This document shows positions 1 through 10,419 of a DNA stretch of 64,000 bases, one piece after another. The notes under the pieces were generated by a model. It was not told where the DNA came from. It saw only the letters and a list, made by a program, of their open reading frames with translations, and searched no databases. Position 1 is the first letter of the stretch; each line of letters opens with the position of its first letter. The DNA is from Achatina immaculata. Its lineage: Eukaryota > Mollusca > Gastropoda > Stylommatophora > Achatinidae. Position numbers and translations under genes: made by a program. Location of the stretch: the NCBI GenBank assembly GCA_009760885.1, contig CM019707.1:34270645-34334644 (forward strand). The letters run 5' to 3'.

Positions 1-34
1 AGCGATACTACTGGACATAAAAAAACTTCACGTT
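1..34 (-). mobile_element. Fragment of GAA-tailed element, cut by window edge
   Basis: These 34 bases are identical to positions 1728-1761, inside the large GAA-tailed element at 1032-2329, and lie in the same orientation. The match stops abruptly at 34, which would be the 5' truncation point of this copy if it follows the pattern of the others. The rest lies outside the window. Confidence 0.7.
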
Positions 35-324
35 TAGGGTTTTAAGTTAAGTCTTGAGGGCCCAAGGTAAATAAAGGTTAATAACTGCCGTTGTAGAGAA
101 AGGGCTCTTACAGTAATTGTCTTTTCTAAACAAAACTATTCCAGTTTTTATTTGCTCCTTTTTTATGATCATATAAAAATGTCTGCGTTTGTCTTGAATT
201 CTTAAGTTACATAAGTATGAGAACACACATATGACTGAAATGCAACAACATTAAAATACACATACCTACACATACTGAAAAGCATTCACACAAGCACACA
301 CACACAAAGATACACATATCATGT
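35..324. other. No gene seen; AT-rich, short CA tract
   Basis: Non-coding sequence without recognisable motifs. An imperfect CA-rich patch lies near 283-307. It separates the element fragment at the window edge from the first minisatellite. Confidence 0.6.
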
Positions 325-816
325 AGATTCCTGGAAGTTTAGAGCCCAGATTCCCTGAAGTTTAGAACCCAGATTCCAGAAAGTGTAGAACCCAGATTCC
401 AGGAAGTTTAGAACCCAGATTCCTGAAAGTTTAGAGCCCAGATTCCCGGAAGTTTAGAACCCAGATTCCTGGAAGTTTAGAACCCAGATTCCTGGAAGTT
501 TAGAACCCAGATTCCTGGAAGTTTAGAACCCAGACTCCCAGAAGTTTAGAACCCAGATTCCTAGAAGTTTAGAGCCGAGTTTCCCGGAAGTTTAGAACCC
601 AGATTCCCAGAAGTTTAGAGCCCTGATTCCTGGAAGTTTAGAGCCGAGTTTCCCGGAAGTTTAGAACCCAGATTCCTGGAAGTTTAGAACCCAGATTCCT
701 AGAAGTTTAGAACCCAGATTCCCGGAAGTTTAGAACCCAGATTCCTGGAAGTGTATAGCCCAGATTCCCGGTAGTTTAGAATCCAGATTCCTGGAAGTTT
801 AGAACCCAGATTCCCT
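325..816. repeat. 23-bp minisatellite, about 21 units
   Basis: The unit reads roughly AAGTTTAGAACCCAGATTCC plus three variable bases (CTG, CCG, CAG). Two units share a rarer GAGCCGAGTTTCCC variant, suggesting block copying within the array. No unit has coding character. Confidence 0.93.
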
Positions 817-970
817 CAGAAGAAGAGAAATATATCTCTCAGGTGATTTGGAAACCTGTATGGCTGCTTCGCGGTCTACGAGTGTATATAGAGGATGGCA
901 AAGTAGTTATGGTGAGCCTATGAGATGAGTGACTGCCACCCACTAGCTGCCTGCATTATATGTGAACATT

Positions 971-1031
971 GCCAACTTCACGCTGTCTGTTTTACGGCCG
1001 AGTAACTGTCAACTTCACGCTGTCTGTTTTA
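971..1031. repeat. Two 37-bp satellite units left of an insertion
   Basis: Two monomers of the 37-bp satellite found at 2330-3280, with the core ACTTCACGCTGTCTGTTTTA. They stop exactly where the (CTT)n end of the inserted element begins at 1032, so this is the left stump of an interrupted array. Confidence 0.88.
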
Positions 1032-2329
1032 CTTCTTCTTCTTCATCGTTCGCTTCTACCACCAAGACCGCCCTGTGACCCTACTGAACTTACGCCTGTG
1101 GTCCTTGTTAAGTCCCGTGGTCCCCCGTGTGGTCCCCGAAAGGACCACACGAGATCCCCGAGAGGGCCACAAGGGGTTCAGAGTATCGTACGGCTTGAAC
1201 CTGTATTCTTGGTGGGTCTCAGAAGCAGAATTGCGTGACACCGTGGTTTTCGTTGCACCAGTTTAATCTAGAGTTGGAGTTTCTCACCGGAAGACCTCGA
1301 TATGTTTTGGATATCAGTATATCGCCGCTGGGTGAGAGGTGGTAACCCACCCAGGCCAGCGTTGGACTTTCTCACCAGAAAACCTCGACGTATTTTGAGA
1401 TACCCGTGTATCACCGCCAGGTGAGAGATGGTTGCCCATCCAGTCCAGGGTTGGATTTCTCACCGGAAAACCTCAGCGTGATTAGAATACGCTTACATCC
1501 CCGCCTGGTCACTGGTCCAGTATCTCCGACTTCAGCATTTTGTAGTCGTGGCCGCTACCCTTCCTATTTGTGACCAGGACAGAGCTTTTGTCCAGGAGGG
1601 CGAATCCTCGCCACTAGTGACTTCCATCCCTGGGTTGAGCCGGTCTATGCATATTATCCCAGTATGGGCGTGTTTGGGACGTGACCGACCTCTAGAGCAG
1701 AGGCGCCGTGGTATGTGTAGCTCTCGCAGCGATACTACTGGACATAAAAAAACTTCACGTTATCCTTTCCTTCACCTTTTCACATCGGCGCCGCACAGCA
1801 ACCTTTACTTCTTTTCCGCATTTTCTTCCTTGACCGGGACGAGCTTCACACCACGCGCGGAATCCGAAGAGTCTCGCCAGCAGTGTCTTAACCTCTGGGT
1901 TAAGCCGGTTCAGACATTTCACCCGATATAAGTGCACTTAGGACGTGGCCGACCTCAAGACCAGAGATGCCGTGATTTGACTGTTTGCTTCGCTTTATCC
2001 TTTCTACCACCTTTTTCGCAGTGGTACCGCGCGGCAACCCCATTTGCACCTTTCTTCATTGGCCGGGAGGAGCCCCACTCCACGCACGGCAGCTGAAGAA
2101 TCTCGCCAGCAGCGATAGATGAGCTACCAAACATGACTCTTATCTACCCTAAGCGTCTGGTTTTCAGGCCCCAGATATTCGCCTTCGCCCCTACTCCTGT
2201 CAGTTTAAACAGCTCTGCCACGAGAAGGCCGGGAGCTGGACTTGACTGCCAGAGGCTATTGGAGTCGCACACTGTTGGAGCGGAGGGCGAATTCTCCACT
2301 CCACCTCCGGCAATAACAGTCCTTAGAAC
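1032..2329 (-). mobile_element. GAA-tailed non-coding element, copy 1 (longest 5' extent)
   Basis: About 1.3 kb in inverted orientation to the copies at 60697-62022 and 52902-53143. On the minus strand it ends in (GAA)n, seen here as CTTCTTCTTCTT from 1032. It sits inside the 37-bp satellite, and the flanks share CGCTGTCTGTTT (1018-1029; 2330-2341), a possible target duplication that the satellite itself could also explain. It contains three ~89-bp internal repeats (about 1270-1500) marked by TCTCACCGG and TGGAC, and longer subrepeats with CTCTAGAGCAGAGG. A nested hairpin at about 1096-1172 is shared with the other copies. The ~210 bases at 2120-2329 are absent from the 60.7-kb copy. No long or recognisable open frame; the small ORFs are chance. 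Family not known to me; retroposition is inferred. Confidence 0.85.
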
Positions 2330-3280
2330 CGCTGTCTGTTTCAGTGCTCAGTAATTGTCAACTTCACGCTGTCTGTTTTAATGCTGAGTAACTGTAAACT
2401 TCACGCTGTCTGTTTTAGTGCTGAGTAATTGTCAACTTCACGCTGTCTGTTTTAATGCTGAGTAACTGTAAACTTCACGCTGTCTGTTTTAGTGCTGAGT
2501 AATTGTCAACTTCACGCTGTCTGTTTTAGTGCTGAGTAATTGTCAACTTCACGCTGTCTGTTTCAGTGCTGAGTAATTGTCAACTTCACGCTGTCTGTTT
2601 CAGTGCTGAGTAATTGTCAACTTCACGCTGTCTGTTTTAGTGCTGAGTAATTGTCAACTTCACGCTGTCTGTTTTAGTGCTGAGTAACTGTAAACTTCAC
2701 GCTGTCTGTTTTAATGTTGAGTAACTGTCAACTTCACGCTGTCTGTTTTAATGTTGAGTAACTGTCAACTTCACGCTGTCTGTTTTAATGTTGAGTAACT
2801 GTCAACTTCACGCTGTCTGTTTCAGTGCTGAGTAATTGTCAACTTCACGCTGTCTGTTTTAATGCTGAGTAACTGTAAACTTCACGCTGTCTGTTTTAGT
2901 GCTGAGTAATTGTCAACTTCACGCTGTCTGTTTTAATGCTGAGTAACTGTAAACTTCACGCTGTCTGTTTTAGTGCTGAGTAATTGTCAACTTCACGCTG
3001 TCTGTTTTAGTGCTGAGTAATTGTCAACTTCACGCTGTCTGTTTCAGTGCTGAGTAATTGTCAACTTCACGCTGTCTGTTTCAGTGCTGAGTAATTGTCA
3101 ACTTCACGCTGTCTGTTTTAGTGCTGAGTAATTGTCAACTTCACGCTGTCTGTTTTAGTGCTGAGTAACTGTAAACTTCACGCTGTCTGTTTTAATGTTG
3201 AGTAACTGTCAACTTCACGCTGTCTGTTTTAATGTTGAGTAACTGTCAACTTCACGCTGTCTGATTCAGTGTTGACTAAT
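2330..3280. repeat. 37-bp satellite, ~25 units, with 13-unit higher-order repeat
   Basis: The monomer has the core CAACTTCACGCTGTCTGTTT followed by AGTGCTGAGTAATTGT. Variants (GTGCTG/AATGCTG/AATGTTG; TCAA/TAAA) recur in the same order from 2341 and from 2822, an offset of 481 bp or 13 x 37. So the array is a 13-mer block present nearly twice. It begins and ends in degenerate monomers. Confidence 0.95.
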
Positions 3281-3313
3281 GATCAGTTTTCTAAAGGCTC
3301 TTTCCTCTCTCTG

Positions 3314-3316
<3 letters not shown>

Positions 3317-3344
<28 letters not shown>

Positions 3345-3376
3345 TATATGTGTGTAAGTATGTTATGTGTGTGTAT

Positions 3377-3413
<37 letters not shown>
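3317..3413. repeat. TA/TG dinucleotide microsatellite
   Basis: (TA)n, then (TG)n with short interruptions, then a long (TA)n to about 3412. Length is likely polymorphic. Confidence 0.95.
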
Positions 3414-3416
<3 letters not shown>

Positions 3417-3419
3417 CGT

Positions 3420-3546
3420 AATTTGTATGCTTATATTAAATCCAGTAAGTAGGAAGAATGAAAGATGGTGTGATAAAGGGCAGAATGTAAGACGGGCCCG
3501 CGCGCAATTCTTCACTGTTTTAAGATAAAGATCACTCATTCATTCA
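3420..3546 (+). mobile_element. Solo 3' tail of LINE L-A
   Basis: Matches the 3' UTR of the L-A LINE at 49305-49435: ATTTGTATGCTTATATTAAA, then AGGAAGAATGAAAGATGG, GGGCAGAATGTAAGACGGGC, and a tail of AATAAAGAT-like sequence and ATTCATTCATT. No coding part remains, as expected for a severely 5'-truncated insertion. Confidence 0.87.
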
Positions 3547-3548
<2 letters not shown>

Positions 3549-3581
<33 letters not shown>

Positions 3582-3628
3582 ATTATCATTATCACTGCTG
3601 TCATCATCGCCAAAACCAGTGTCAGCAT

Positions 3629-3675
<47 letters not shown>

Positions 3676-3676
3676 C
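3549..3676. repeat. (CT)n and (CAT)n(CAG)n microsatellites
   Basis: A (CT)n run at 3549-3577 follows the LINE tail. A compound (CAT)n(CAG)n lies at about 3625-3674 with roughly a dozen CAG units. The minus-strand 61-residue frame here is only poly-Leu and poly-Met from these repeats. Confidence 0.92.
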
Positions 3677-3721
3677 ACTCGTCATTGTCAACACCGCTAT
3701 TATCATCATCAACATGAGCAC

Positions 3722-4505
3722 AGTCCTGGAATTACTTTCTAGTGTAAGCTGGTTTGAAATACATCTCCAGCTTTTTTAGCCAGGACAAACTGCTGGCTGC
3801 CCACATCTTCATGTTATAAACGGACCTGACATGAGTGAAACAGGTCAGCGGACAGCCTGTGTGGACAGCCTGTGTGGACAGAAAATGGAGATAACTAGCA
3901 CACAAACAGTCTCTTAGTAGAGACAGCTTTTCCTTCCATTCTTATCTCTGTCTGCATTATCTTTTCTCTGATTTGATAAATGGTCAAAGTCTTTATAGCT
4001 CAGGAAACCTGTAACGCAAATCGAAATGAAATAAATCTTTAAATATTTGAAGGAAAGGTGTGGATTTCCTCTCTTAAATTTAGGTAAACATCATTTTGGG
4101 TGCTAGAAACTTGATGACCCAGATTTTTCGGCAAGGGTTCCATTTGTGTACTCAGGGGAAATAAACGAACATTTTACTGTCCGCTTGGATTATGGTGATT
4201 ATCTCGCTTCGTATATTTTACATTTATGCGAAGACGAGTTAGTAACAAATATACCCAGTCTGTCCTAGTCAGATACAAACATAAACAGATACAAACACAA
4301 CCTGCTACAAATATAAATAAATAAATACAAACTAAACCAGATAAAAACAAATCAAAGAAAAAGGAAGCAATTTCTTGTCTTTCATAAATTTGTCACTTTC
4401 CCCATTTGTCGACATGAGAATCAGCGGAACTAGCAGAAACCGTGACCTGTCACATCCAAGCGAGTATCAGTTTTATTGTTTTCATCAGCTCAATCAGTCA
4501 TGTTT
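3722..4505. other. No gene or repeat recognised
   Basis: AT-rich single-copy-looking sequence with only a 15-bp duplication (GACAGCCTGTGTG at about 3853-3883) and A-rich oligomers near 4310-4370. No open frame of note. Confidence 0.5.
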
Positions 4506-4762
4506 CTGACTTGCTATCATTTGTAGACTCCATCCTACTGACTTGCTATCATTTGTAGACTCCATCCTACTGACTTGCTATCAGTTGTAGACTCCGTCCT
4601 ACTGATATGCTATAATTTGTAGATTCCATCCTACTGACTTGCTATCATTTGTAGACTCCGTCCTATTGATATGCTATCATTTGTAGACTCCATCCTACTG
4701 ACTTGCTATCATTTGTAGACTCCGTCCTATTGATATGCCATCATTTGTAGACTTCACCCTAT
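4506..4762. repeat. 32-bp minisatellite, 8 units
   Basis: Unit core: GACTTGCTATCATTTGTAGA followed by CTCCATCCTACT. A second type (GATATGC, CCGTCC) alternates with it in the right half, suggesting a dimeric copying step. Confidence 0.93.
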
Positions 4763-5014
4763 TTGACAATTTATTATTTCATTTCTCGAACGCAGATAGC
4801 AGGTAGTAAATAGACAGAAAGTAGTATAATTCACAGTTGGAGTGATCTGCAGTCAATAGTGTTCTGTACAAAGTTCTGTTCTTGGTCCTCGTTGCTGTCT
4901 GTATGTCTCCTACTTTAGCTTAAACAATCCTCCAGTGATCTTTCTCCCTGGCGCCTGGCACACACCAGTGACCTTGATCTCATGAACATCAGAGCCATAA
5001 TTCTTCTTCTACTT

Positions 5015-5122
5015 CTGTCTCCCTGGAACTACCAGCTGCTGTTATTTGCAGCCGATGCTGTGGAGATGTTGATGCACATCATGGTGTCGGCTTGAGAGCA
5101 GGTTTTGTCAGCTACCTTTTTC
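5015..5122 (+). mobile_element. Family S short interspersed repeat, first half (split copy)
   Basis: Family S is a ~330-bp repeat seen about ten times here. Reading CTGTAACTGCGAGCTG as the start, marks are GCAGCCGATGCTGT, TATCGGCGTGGGAGCGGGTT, AGACTCCACCACC, CCCCGTTAGCCAGGCTAG, GAGGTGGGACAGGGTCTTGG and TCAGCTATGGGTCGCTGA. This copy keeps the first ~105 bases and breaks after CTTTTTCAG. It resumes at 6054 in register. Strand is the reading direction only: pentamer (CTTGT)n tracts abutting this end in several copies suggest the transcribed strand could be the opposite one. Confidence 0.75.
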
Positions 5123-6053
5123 AGTACTTGTGTAGTAATATTTGATATATATAATTTTTATTTTATATTTTAGGGTACAGGAGATTGGATGTTTGTATGT
5201 TTATATGGTTCTTTATCAATCCTATCTGGCCTGTGATCTGTTCTTCACTCTCTCCTATTTCTCATTCATTCCTACACATTAAAACACTTACAATAAAGAA
5301 AGAAAACGATTCTTCATCAAAAGATCATCACTTTATATTATCAACAAAACAATCAATCTCTTATCTATTTCTTTCAACATTTTTTGAGTCCTATATTAAA
5401 ATACAGATCAAATTAACACATATATACGTGTTATGGTTAACATGATTACAACACAATCGTCCCATACATAATCTCAAACTATCATTCTCAATGAATGAGT
5501 GTCTAATTGTAATAAAAAGAAATAATTAGCAAGAAAGGAATAAAAAAATGCATGGTACCTACAACTTATGTGCACATAATAACTATGAAATGCGTATTAA
5601 GAAATATCAAAATCTTACATAGAACATATACATATTATAACAATATGTGCTATTCTTGAATCCTTCAACTATTAACAACTATACCTGAGTGGGTCGAGAT
5701 GGATCGGAGGAATCGACAGCACAGCTTGCATGCACCCACATCACAGAATATAAACTATAACCAACTTAACATATCTGTCGGCGAATAATATACTCATTCG
5801 TGCATACAACGAGAACATTACCTCCCCTGATCTGTTGGCACCTTTCTACGTGCTCAGTGTACAAATCCCGACCCGTTCAAAGTCTCTCAAATCCCTTTAT
5901 ATACTAGATCAGTCGGTATCGATTTTACTTAGAGTTGCGCACCCCTGCGCTGACCCGTCCCTGACCTTATTTATTTATTTATTTGTATGCTTCTAGTGTT
6001 GAAAACAAACTTAGGTTTAATAGTCTGTTATTATGCATGCCTATATTACATAT
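5123..6053. mobile_element. Unclassified ~0.93-kb insertion splitting a family S copy
   Basis: The two halves of a family S copy (5015-5122, 6054-6252) are in register on either side of this segment, so it is probably an insertion. It is AT-rich with a TATATACTAGAT stretch near 5900 and (ATTT)n at about 5966-5984. I see no target duplication, no clear terminal repeats and no recognisable protein. A solo LTR or decayed DNA element is possible but unproven. Confidence 0.5.
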
Positions 6054-6252
6054 GAGTGCAGATAAAAAGCAGGGGGTGTGCAATACTTCTTTATCAGACT
6101 CCACCACCTTAGGAACTATGACGATCCTTCCTCTGTTTGTCAGACTAGACCTCTTACTGCAGGTATCAACGGAGAGGTGGGAAGGGTCTTGGTCAGCTAT
6201 GGTTCGCCAGCCCTGACGTTATCATGTCACCTATGTTGGTGTTACACGCGAA
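6054..6252 (+). mobile_element. Family S repeat, second half (split copy)
   Basis: Starts at GAGTGCAGATAAAAAGCAGG, the sequence expected after the break at 5122. Continues through AGACTCCACCACC, GGAGAGGTGGGAAGGGTC and TTGGTCAGCTATGGTTCG, ending in a degenerate tail. Roughly 80-85% like the other copies by eye. Confidence 0.82.
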
Positions 6253-6736
6253 GCGTTGAACATTGGGTAGATATCTTTGTTACATCTCATCTTCCATTCT
6301 TTTGTTATAAGGTCACGTACTGGTCCATGAACTCTTCTTGCGATTATGTTGTCAAATGTTTGTATTTGGTTTTCATCTTGTTTAGTTGTGTCCTGTGCTT
6401 CACTTTCCCTACGGGATGCAGATGCTGCTGGACATATATAGATATTGTTTAATGTGTGGATAATCTTAAGTTTTCATTCTGGTGTTGATAATGATTTTAA
6501 AATTCTATATTTTTGTTATTTGCATTTATTTATTTGCTTAAAATTGCCACAATTGTCCAGGTGTGTCCAATCAGTTATTCATACATGCAAGATTTTCAAA
6601 ACATTTTAAAACCATAATTACATATGGTCTGCTGTATATGAATGAATACCTGATCGTTCTAAAATCTCATATATATTAAATCTAACATACTTTTCTCTCA
6701 TTAAGAACATGTATATGGGATACTTTGTTATGAAAG
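6253..6736. other. No gene seen; AT-rich
   Basis: AT-rich sequence after the split family S copy, with no repeat family or open frame I can recognise. Confidence 0.5.
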
Positions 6737-7062
6737 ATTCATTCATTCATTCATTTGCATGTCCCTTGTGGAACTTTGCCTCCCTAACAGCTCTCTCGGT
6801 TGTGAGCAAGATGGCCTGCTGCTGATGTATCCATTCGCAGATCATCAACGATGTCTTGCAGCCATCTTCGCCTTGGTCTTCCTCTCTTTCTTTTTCCCGT
6901 TATGTACCCTTCCAAGACGATCTTCTCTAGATTATCATGACATTTAATGTGTCCAAAATATTTGAATTGTCTCTTTTTAATCCTCTTTACTAGCCAGACT
7001 TCTTCAATATTAAGTTCTTATAGTATGATATATTTGTTCTTTTTTGTGTCCATGATATTTGA
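6737..7062 (-). mobile_element. LINE L-B 3' fragment (C-terminus of ORF2)
   Basis: Minus-strand copy of the L-B 3' end, homologous to 53165-53535 and 19862-20180. The encoded C-terminus has the same pattern as the 53.35-kb copy: RRRWLQDIVDDLQ-like, then A..LAHN and VKFRKGHA. On the plus strand this shows as CATGTCCCTTGTGGAACTTT. Its 3' tail is (GAAT)n, seen as ATTCATTCATTCATT at 6737-6755. It retains only about 300 bp. Stops and indels make it non-functional. Confidence 0.83.
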
Positions 7063-7360
7063 AGAACTCTTCTGTAACATTTACATATGAAAGATTACGC
7101 TATCAAGTTTGGGTGTATAAGGGCAGATAATGTGTTTTAAAAAGCCGTACAGTAAAGTTTTCTCGGTTATGTCCCCTACACTGTTTCTATTACTAAGATC
7201 TAGGAAATGAAACATTCTTGAAAATGTCTGTTCTATGGGATTAAGTAAAACTGCTACCAGCTCAAGGACAGGTGATAGTGTTGCTTCTCTCGATCGTTCA
7301 ATTGTTCTTTTTCTTTCTTTCTTTCTTTGAGTCAGTTTATATCTGTCCTTCATTAACCAT

Positions 7361-7404
<44 letters not shown>

Positions 7405-7662
7405 TCTGGCTCTCTGTCGTTATTTCATTCTTTCTCTTCTCTCTCTTTTCTTTTACATTCATTCAGTCTGTGTTTCCTTCTTCCTGTCACTTTTTTTCTA
7501 CTTCTGTTTCTTTTCTCTTTCGCTCAGTCTTCTTTAATTTCTGTAACTCTTTAGTTCTTTTTTTTCATTCCCTCTGTCTTTTCCTATGTCCCTTCTCTCC
7601 CTTGTTTTCTTGCGTATGAAAAGGGCGTAAAGCCGAAAAGCTACACCTGTACTCTCGTGGAT
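7063..7662. other. Pyrimidine-rich low-complexity region
   Basis: T/C-rich on the plus strand with a (CT)n run at about 7367-7400 and TTTCTTTC clusters. Apparent Ser/Phe/Leu-rich frames are products of composition. Confidence 0.8.
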
Positions 7663-8175
7663 GAACAAAGGTGTCCTACCGTCGAGCAAAAGTTTCCTAA
7701 CTTCAAACAAAAGTGTCCTACCTTCGAACAAAAGTGTCCTACCTTCGAACAAGGTATCCTGCCTTCGAACAAAAGTGTCCTACCTTCGAACAAAAGTGTC
7801 CTACCTTCGAACAAAGATATCCTACCTTCGAACAAAAATGTCCTACTTTTGAACAAAAGTGTCCTACATTCAAACAAAGGTCTCCTACTTTTGAACAAAG
7901 TGTCCTACTTCTGAACGAAGGTGTCCTACATTCGAACAAAGGTATCCTACCTTCGAACAAAAGTGTCCTGCTTTTGAACAAAGGTGTTCTACTTTTGAAC
8001 AAAAGTGTCCTACCTTCGAACAAAAGTGTTCTACCTTCGAACAAAGATATCCTACCTTCGAACAAAAATGTCCTACTTTTGAACAAAAGTGTCCTACATT
8101 CAAACAAAGGTCTCCTACTTTTGAACAAAGTGTCCTACTTTTGAACAAAGGTGTCCTACATTCGAACAAAGTCTA
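7662..8175. repeat. 21-bp minisatellite, ~24 units, open in several frames
   Basis: Unit AAAGTGTCCTACCTTCGAAC plus A. The period is seven codons, so frames stay open on both strands (for example 7713-8144 plus and 7739-8128 minus, with 7-residue repeats such as CPTFEQK or SVLPSNK). A block of several variant units at about 7805-7915 recurs at about 8035-8150 with the same order of variants. No start context or non-repeat domain supports a protein. Confidence 0.93.
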
Positions 8176-8224
8176 AAACGCTGTATACTGAGCTTGGCTT
8201 TAACGGTTCTCTTTCCTTTGAATG

Positions 8225-8936
8225 AAAGATAGAAGGTAGAAGAGACGGAGGTAGACAGAGAGAAAAGATGGAAGGTAGAAGAGACGGAGGTAGATGGAGA
8301 GAAAAGATGGAAGGTAGAAGAGACGGAGGTAGATGGAGAGAAAAGATGGAAAGTAGAAGAGACAGAGGTAGATGGAGAGAAAAGACGGAAGGTAGAAAAA
8401 ACAGAGGTAGACGGAGAGAAAAGACGGAAGGTAGAAAAGACAGAGGTAGACGGAGAGAAAAGACGGAAGGTAGAAAAGACAGAGGTAGACGGAGAGAAAA
8501 GACGGAAGGTAGAAAAGACAGAGGTAGACGGAGAGAAAAGACGGAAGGTAGAAAAGACAGAGGTAGACGGAGAGAAAAGACGGAAGGTAGAAAAGACAGA
8601 GGTAGACGGAGAGAAAAGACGGAAGGTAGAAAAGACAGAGGTAGACGGAGAGAAAAGACGGAAGGTAGAATAGACAGAGGTAGACGGAGAGAAAAGACGG
8701 AAGGTAGAATAGACAGAGGTAGACGGAGAGAAAAGACGGAAGGTAGAATAGACAGAGGTAGACGGAGAGAAAAGACGGAAGGTAGAATAGACAGAGGTAG
8801 ACGGAGAGAAAAGACGGGAGGTAGAATAGACAGAGGTAGACGGAGAGAAAAGACGGGAGGTAGAATAGACAGAGGTAGACGGAGAGAAAAGACGGGAGGT
8901 AGAATAGACAGAGGTAGACGGAGAGAAAAGATGTTT
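8225..8936. repeat. 39-bp minisatellite, 18 units, with stepwise variant order
   Basis: Purine-rich unit on the plus strand (GACGGAAGGTAGAAAAGACA, then GAGGTAGACGGAGAGAAAA). The 13-codon period gives open frames on both strands: plus, 13-residue Arg/Lys-rich repeats such as TEGRKDRGRRREK; minus, SVYLCLFYLPSFL repeats over 290 residues (8200-9072). Variants are sorted left to right: three GRRD-type units, one GRKN, six GRKD, four GRID, three TGGRID, the signature of local stepwise amplification. Confidence 0.95.
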
Positions 8937-9145
8937 GACGGTCAGACATTTTGGCAGGGGAAATGCTCAGTCGCAAGATGCACGAGGGATGGAGGGTTGT
9001 GGAAGTTCGTGATATCCTACGTCTATCTGCAGGGACGTTGAGAGAGAGAGATATTTCTTTGATATGGCCCACTCAAAGCAACCTATTAGCTTCCATAGTG
9101 AAGTATCAATGGGGCTTGTAAGAGATTCCTCTATTTATTTTCACT

Positions 9146-9272
9146 CTCTAGTTCTCATTATTATACATTCTCTAGTTCCCATTACTATACACTCTCCTGT
9201 TCTCATTATTATACACTCTCCAGTTCCCATTATTATACACTTTCTATTTCCCATTATTATACGCTCTGGAGG
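9146..9272. repeat. 24-bp minisatellite, 5 units
   Basis: Units of the type CTCTAGTTCCCATTATTATA plus CACT, moderately diverged. Confidence 0.88.
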
Positions 9273-9295
9273 AATATACTGTTTGGAAGCCATTT

Positions 9296-9470
9296 GTCTT
9301 GTGTTGTCTTTGTCGTTGTCTTTGTCTTGTCTTTGTTTTAATCTTGTCGTTGTCCTTGTCTTGTCTTTGTCGTTATCTTTGTCTTGTCTTTGTAGTTGTC
9401 GTTGCCTTTGTCGTGTCTTTGTCGTTGTCTTTGTCGCTGTCGTTGTCTTGTCTTGTCTTGTCTTCCATCT
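9296..9470. repeat. Degenerate TTGTC-rich array
   Basis: Mixed 5- and 6-base units (TTGTC, TTTGTC, GTTGTC) ending in a pure CTTGTCTTGTCTTGTC run that abuts the next family S copy. Similar pentamer tracts lie beside family S at about 34238-34262 and 38095-38112. Confidence 0.85.
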
Positions 9471-9471
9471 T

Positions 9472-9800
9472 CCTGTAACTGAGAGCTGGTGATCTTTGCA
9501 GCCGATACCTCGGAGATGGCGAGGCACATGATCGTGGCGGGTTGGGAGCGGGTTATTATGTACTTCAGTCCCAGAGTGCAGCTATAAAGCATGGGGTGTG
9601 CACTACTTCCTTAGCAGACTCCACCACCAGGCGGACTATAGCGATCCCTGCCCCGTTAGCCAGATTAGATCTGCTACGGAGGCGGGGGGGGGGAGAAGGT
9701 ACCAACGGACAAGTGGAACAGGGTCTTCACCAGCACTGACGCCACCATGTCACCTATGTCTCCCTGACTGCCAGATCGGAGGACAGGGTCTTTGCCCCCT
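9472..9800 (+). mobile_element. Family S repeat copy
   Basis: Recognised by CTGTAACTGAGAGCTGGTG, TGGGAGCGGGTTAT, GTCCCAGAGTGCAGCTA, AGCAGACTCCACCACCAG, CCTGCCCCGTTAGCCAGATT and a poly-G interruption at about 9684. The final third is diverged (CCAGATCGGAGGACAGG). It directly follows the TTGTC array. Confidence 0.85.
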
Positions 9801-9925
9801 CTGGAGGCCACTGTAAAAAGACAACTGCAGCTGTACCGAGAAAGTATACGTTATTTTGTAGAGAAATTCTCCGAGTTTTAGACCTTTCTCCCAGAAACTC
9901 AATGTCTTTTTTATTTCTTATAAGC

Positions 9926-10367
9926 CACATTGAGAGAATTCATGAAACATCTTACTTGATGATGCCTTTCTCTAACTAAACACATTGAGAGAATTCATGA
10001 AACATCTTACTTGATGATGCCTTTCTCTAACTAAACACATTGAGAGAATTCATGAAACATCTTATTTGACACTGCCCTTCTCTAACTAAACACATTGAGA
10101 GAATTCATGAAACATCTTACTTGACAATAGCCTTCTCTAACTAAACACAATGAGAGAATTCATGAAACATCTTACTTGACAATAGCCTTCTCTAACTAAA
10201 CACAATGAGAGAATTCATGAAACATCTTACTTGACAATAGCCTTCTCTAACTAAACACAATGAGAGAATTCATGAAACATCTTACTTGACAATGACTTTC
10301 TCTAACTAAACACAATGAGAGAATTCATGAATCATCTTACTTGACAATGACCTTCTCTAACTAAAGC
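9926..10367. repeat. 55-bp minisatellite, 8 units
   Basis: Each unit carries GAGAGAATTCATGAAACATC and TTCTCTAACTAAA. Variants (GATGATGCC, GACAATAGCC, GACAATGACC) form neighbouring groups, consistent with local duplication. Confidence 0.94.
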
Positions 10368-10419
10368 TGTTTCAAGCCCACAGTTTCTAGCTTTCTTCAT
10401 TTGTTTTACGTGCATCATT

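Noticed and set aside
1548..1931. 127-residue plus frame
   Set aside because: Lies antisense inside the GAA element and is not conserved as a frame in the copy at 61 kb.
3536..3721. Leu/Met-rich 61-residue minus frame
   Set aside because: Translation of (CAG)n, (CAT)n and (CT)n microsatellites.
5123..6053. Solo LTR of an LTR retrotransposon
   Set aside because: No TG...CA ends with matching 4-6-bp target duplication could be found, so left as an unclassified insertion.
8200..9072. 290-residue hydrophobic repeat protein (minus) and 257-residue Arg/Lys-rich protein (plus)
   Set aside because: Both are by-products of a 39-bp array without stops; no promoter, intron or family evidence.
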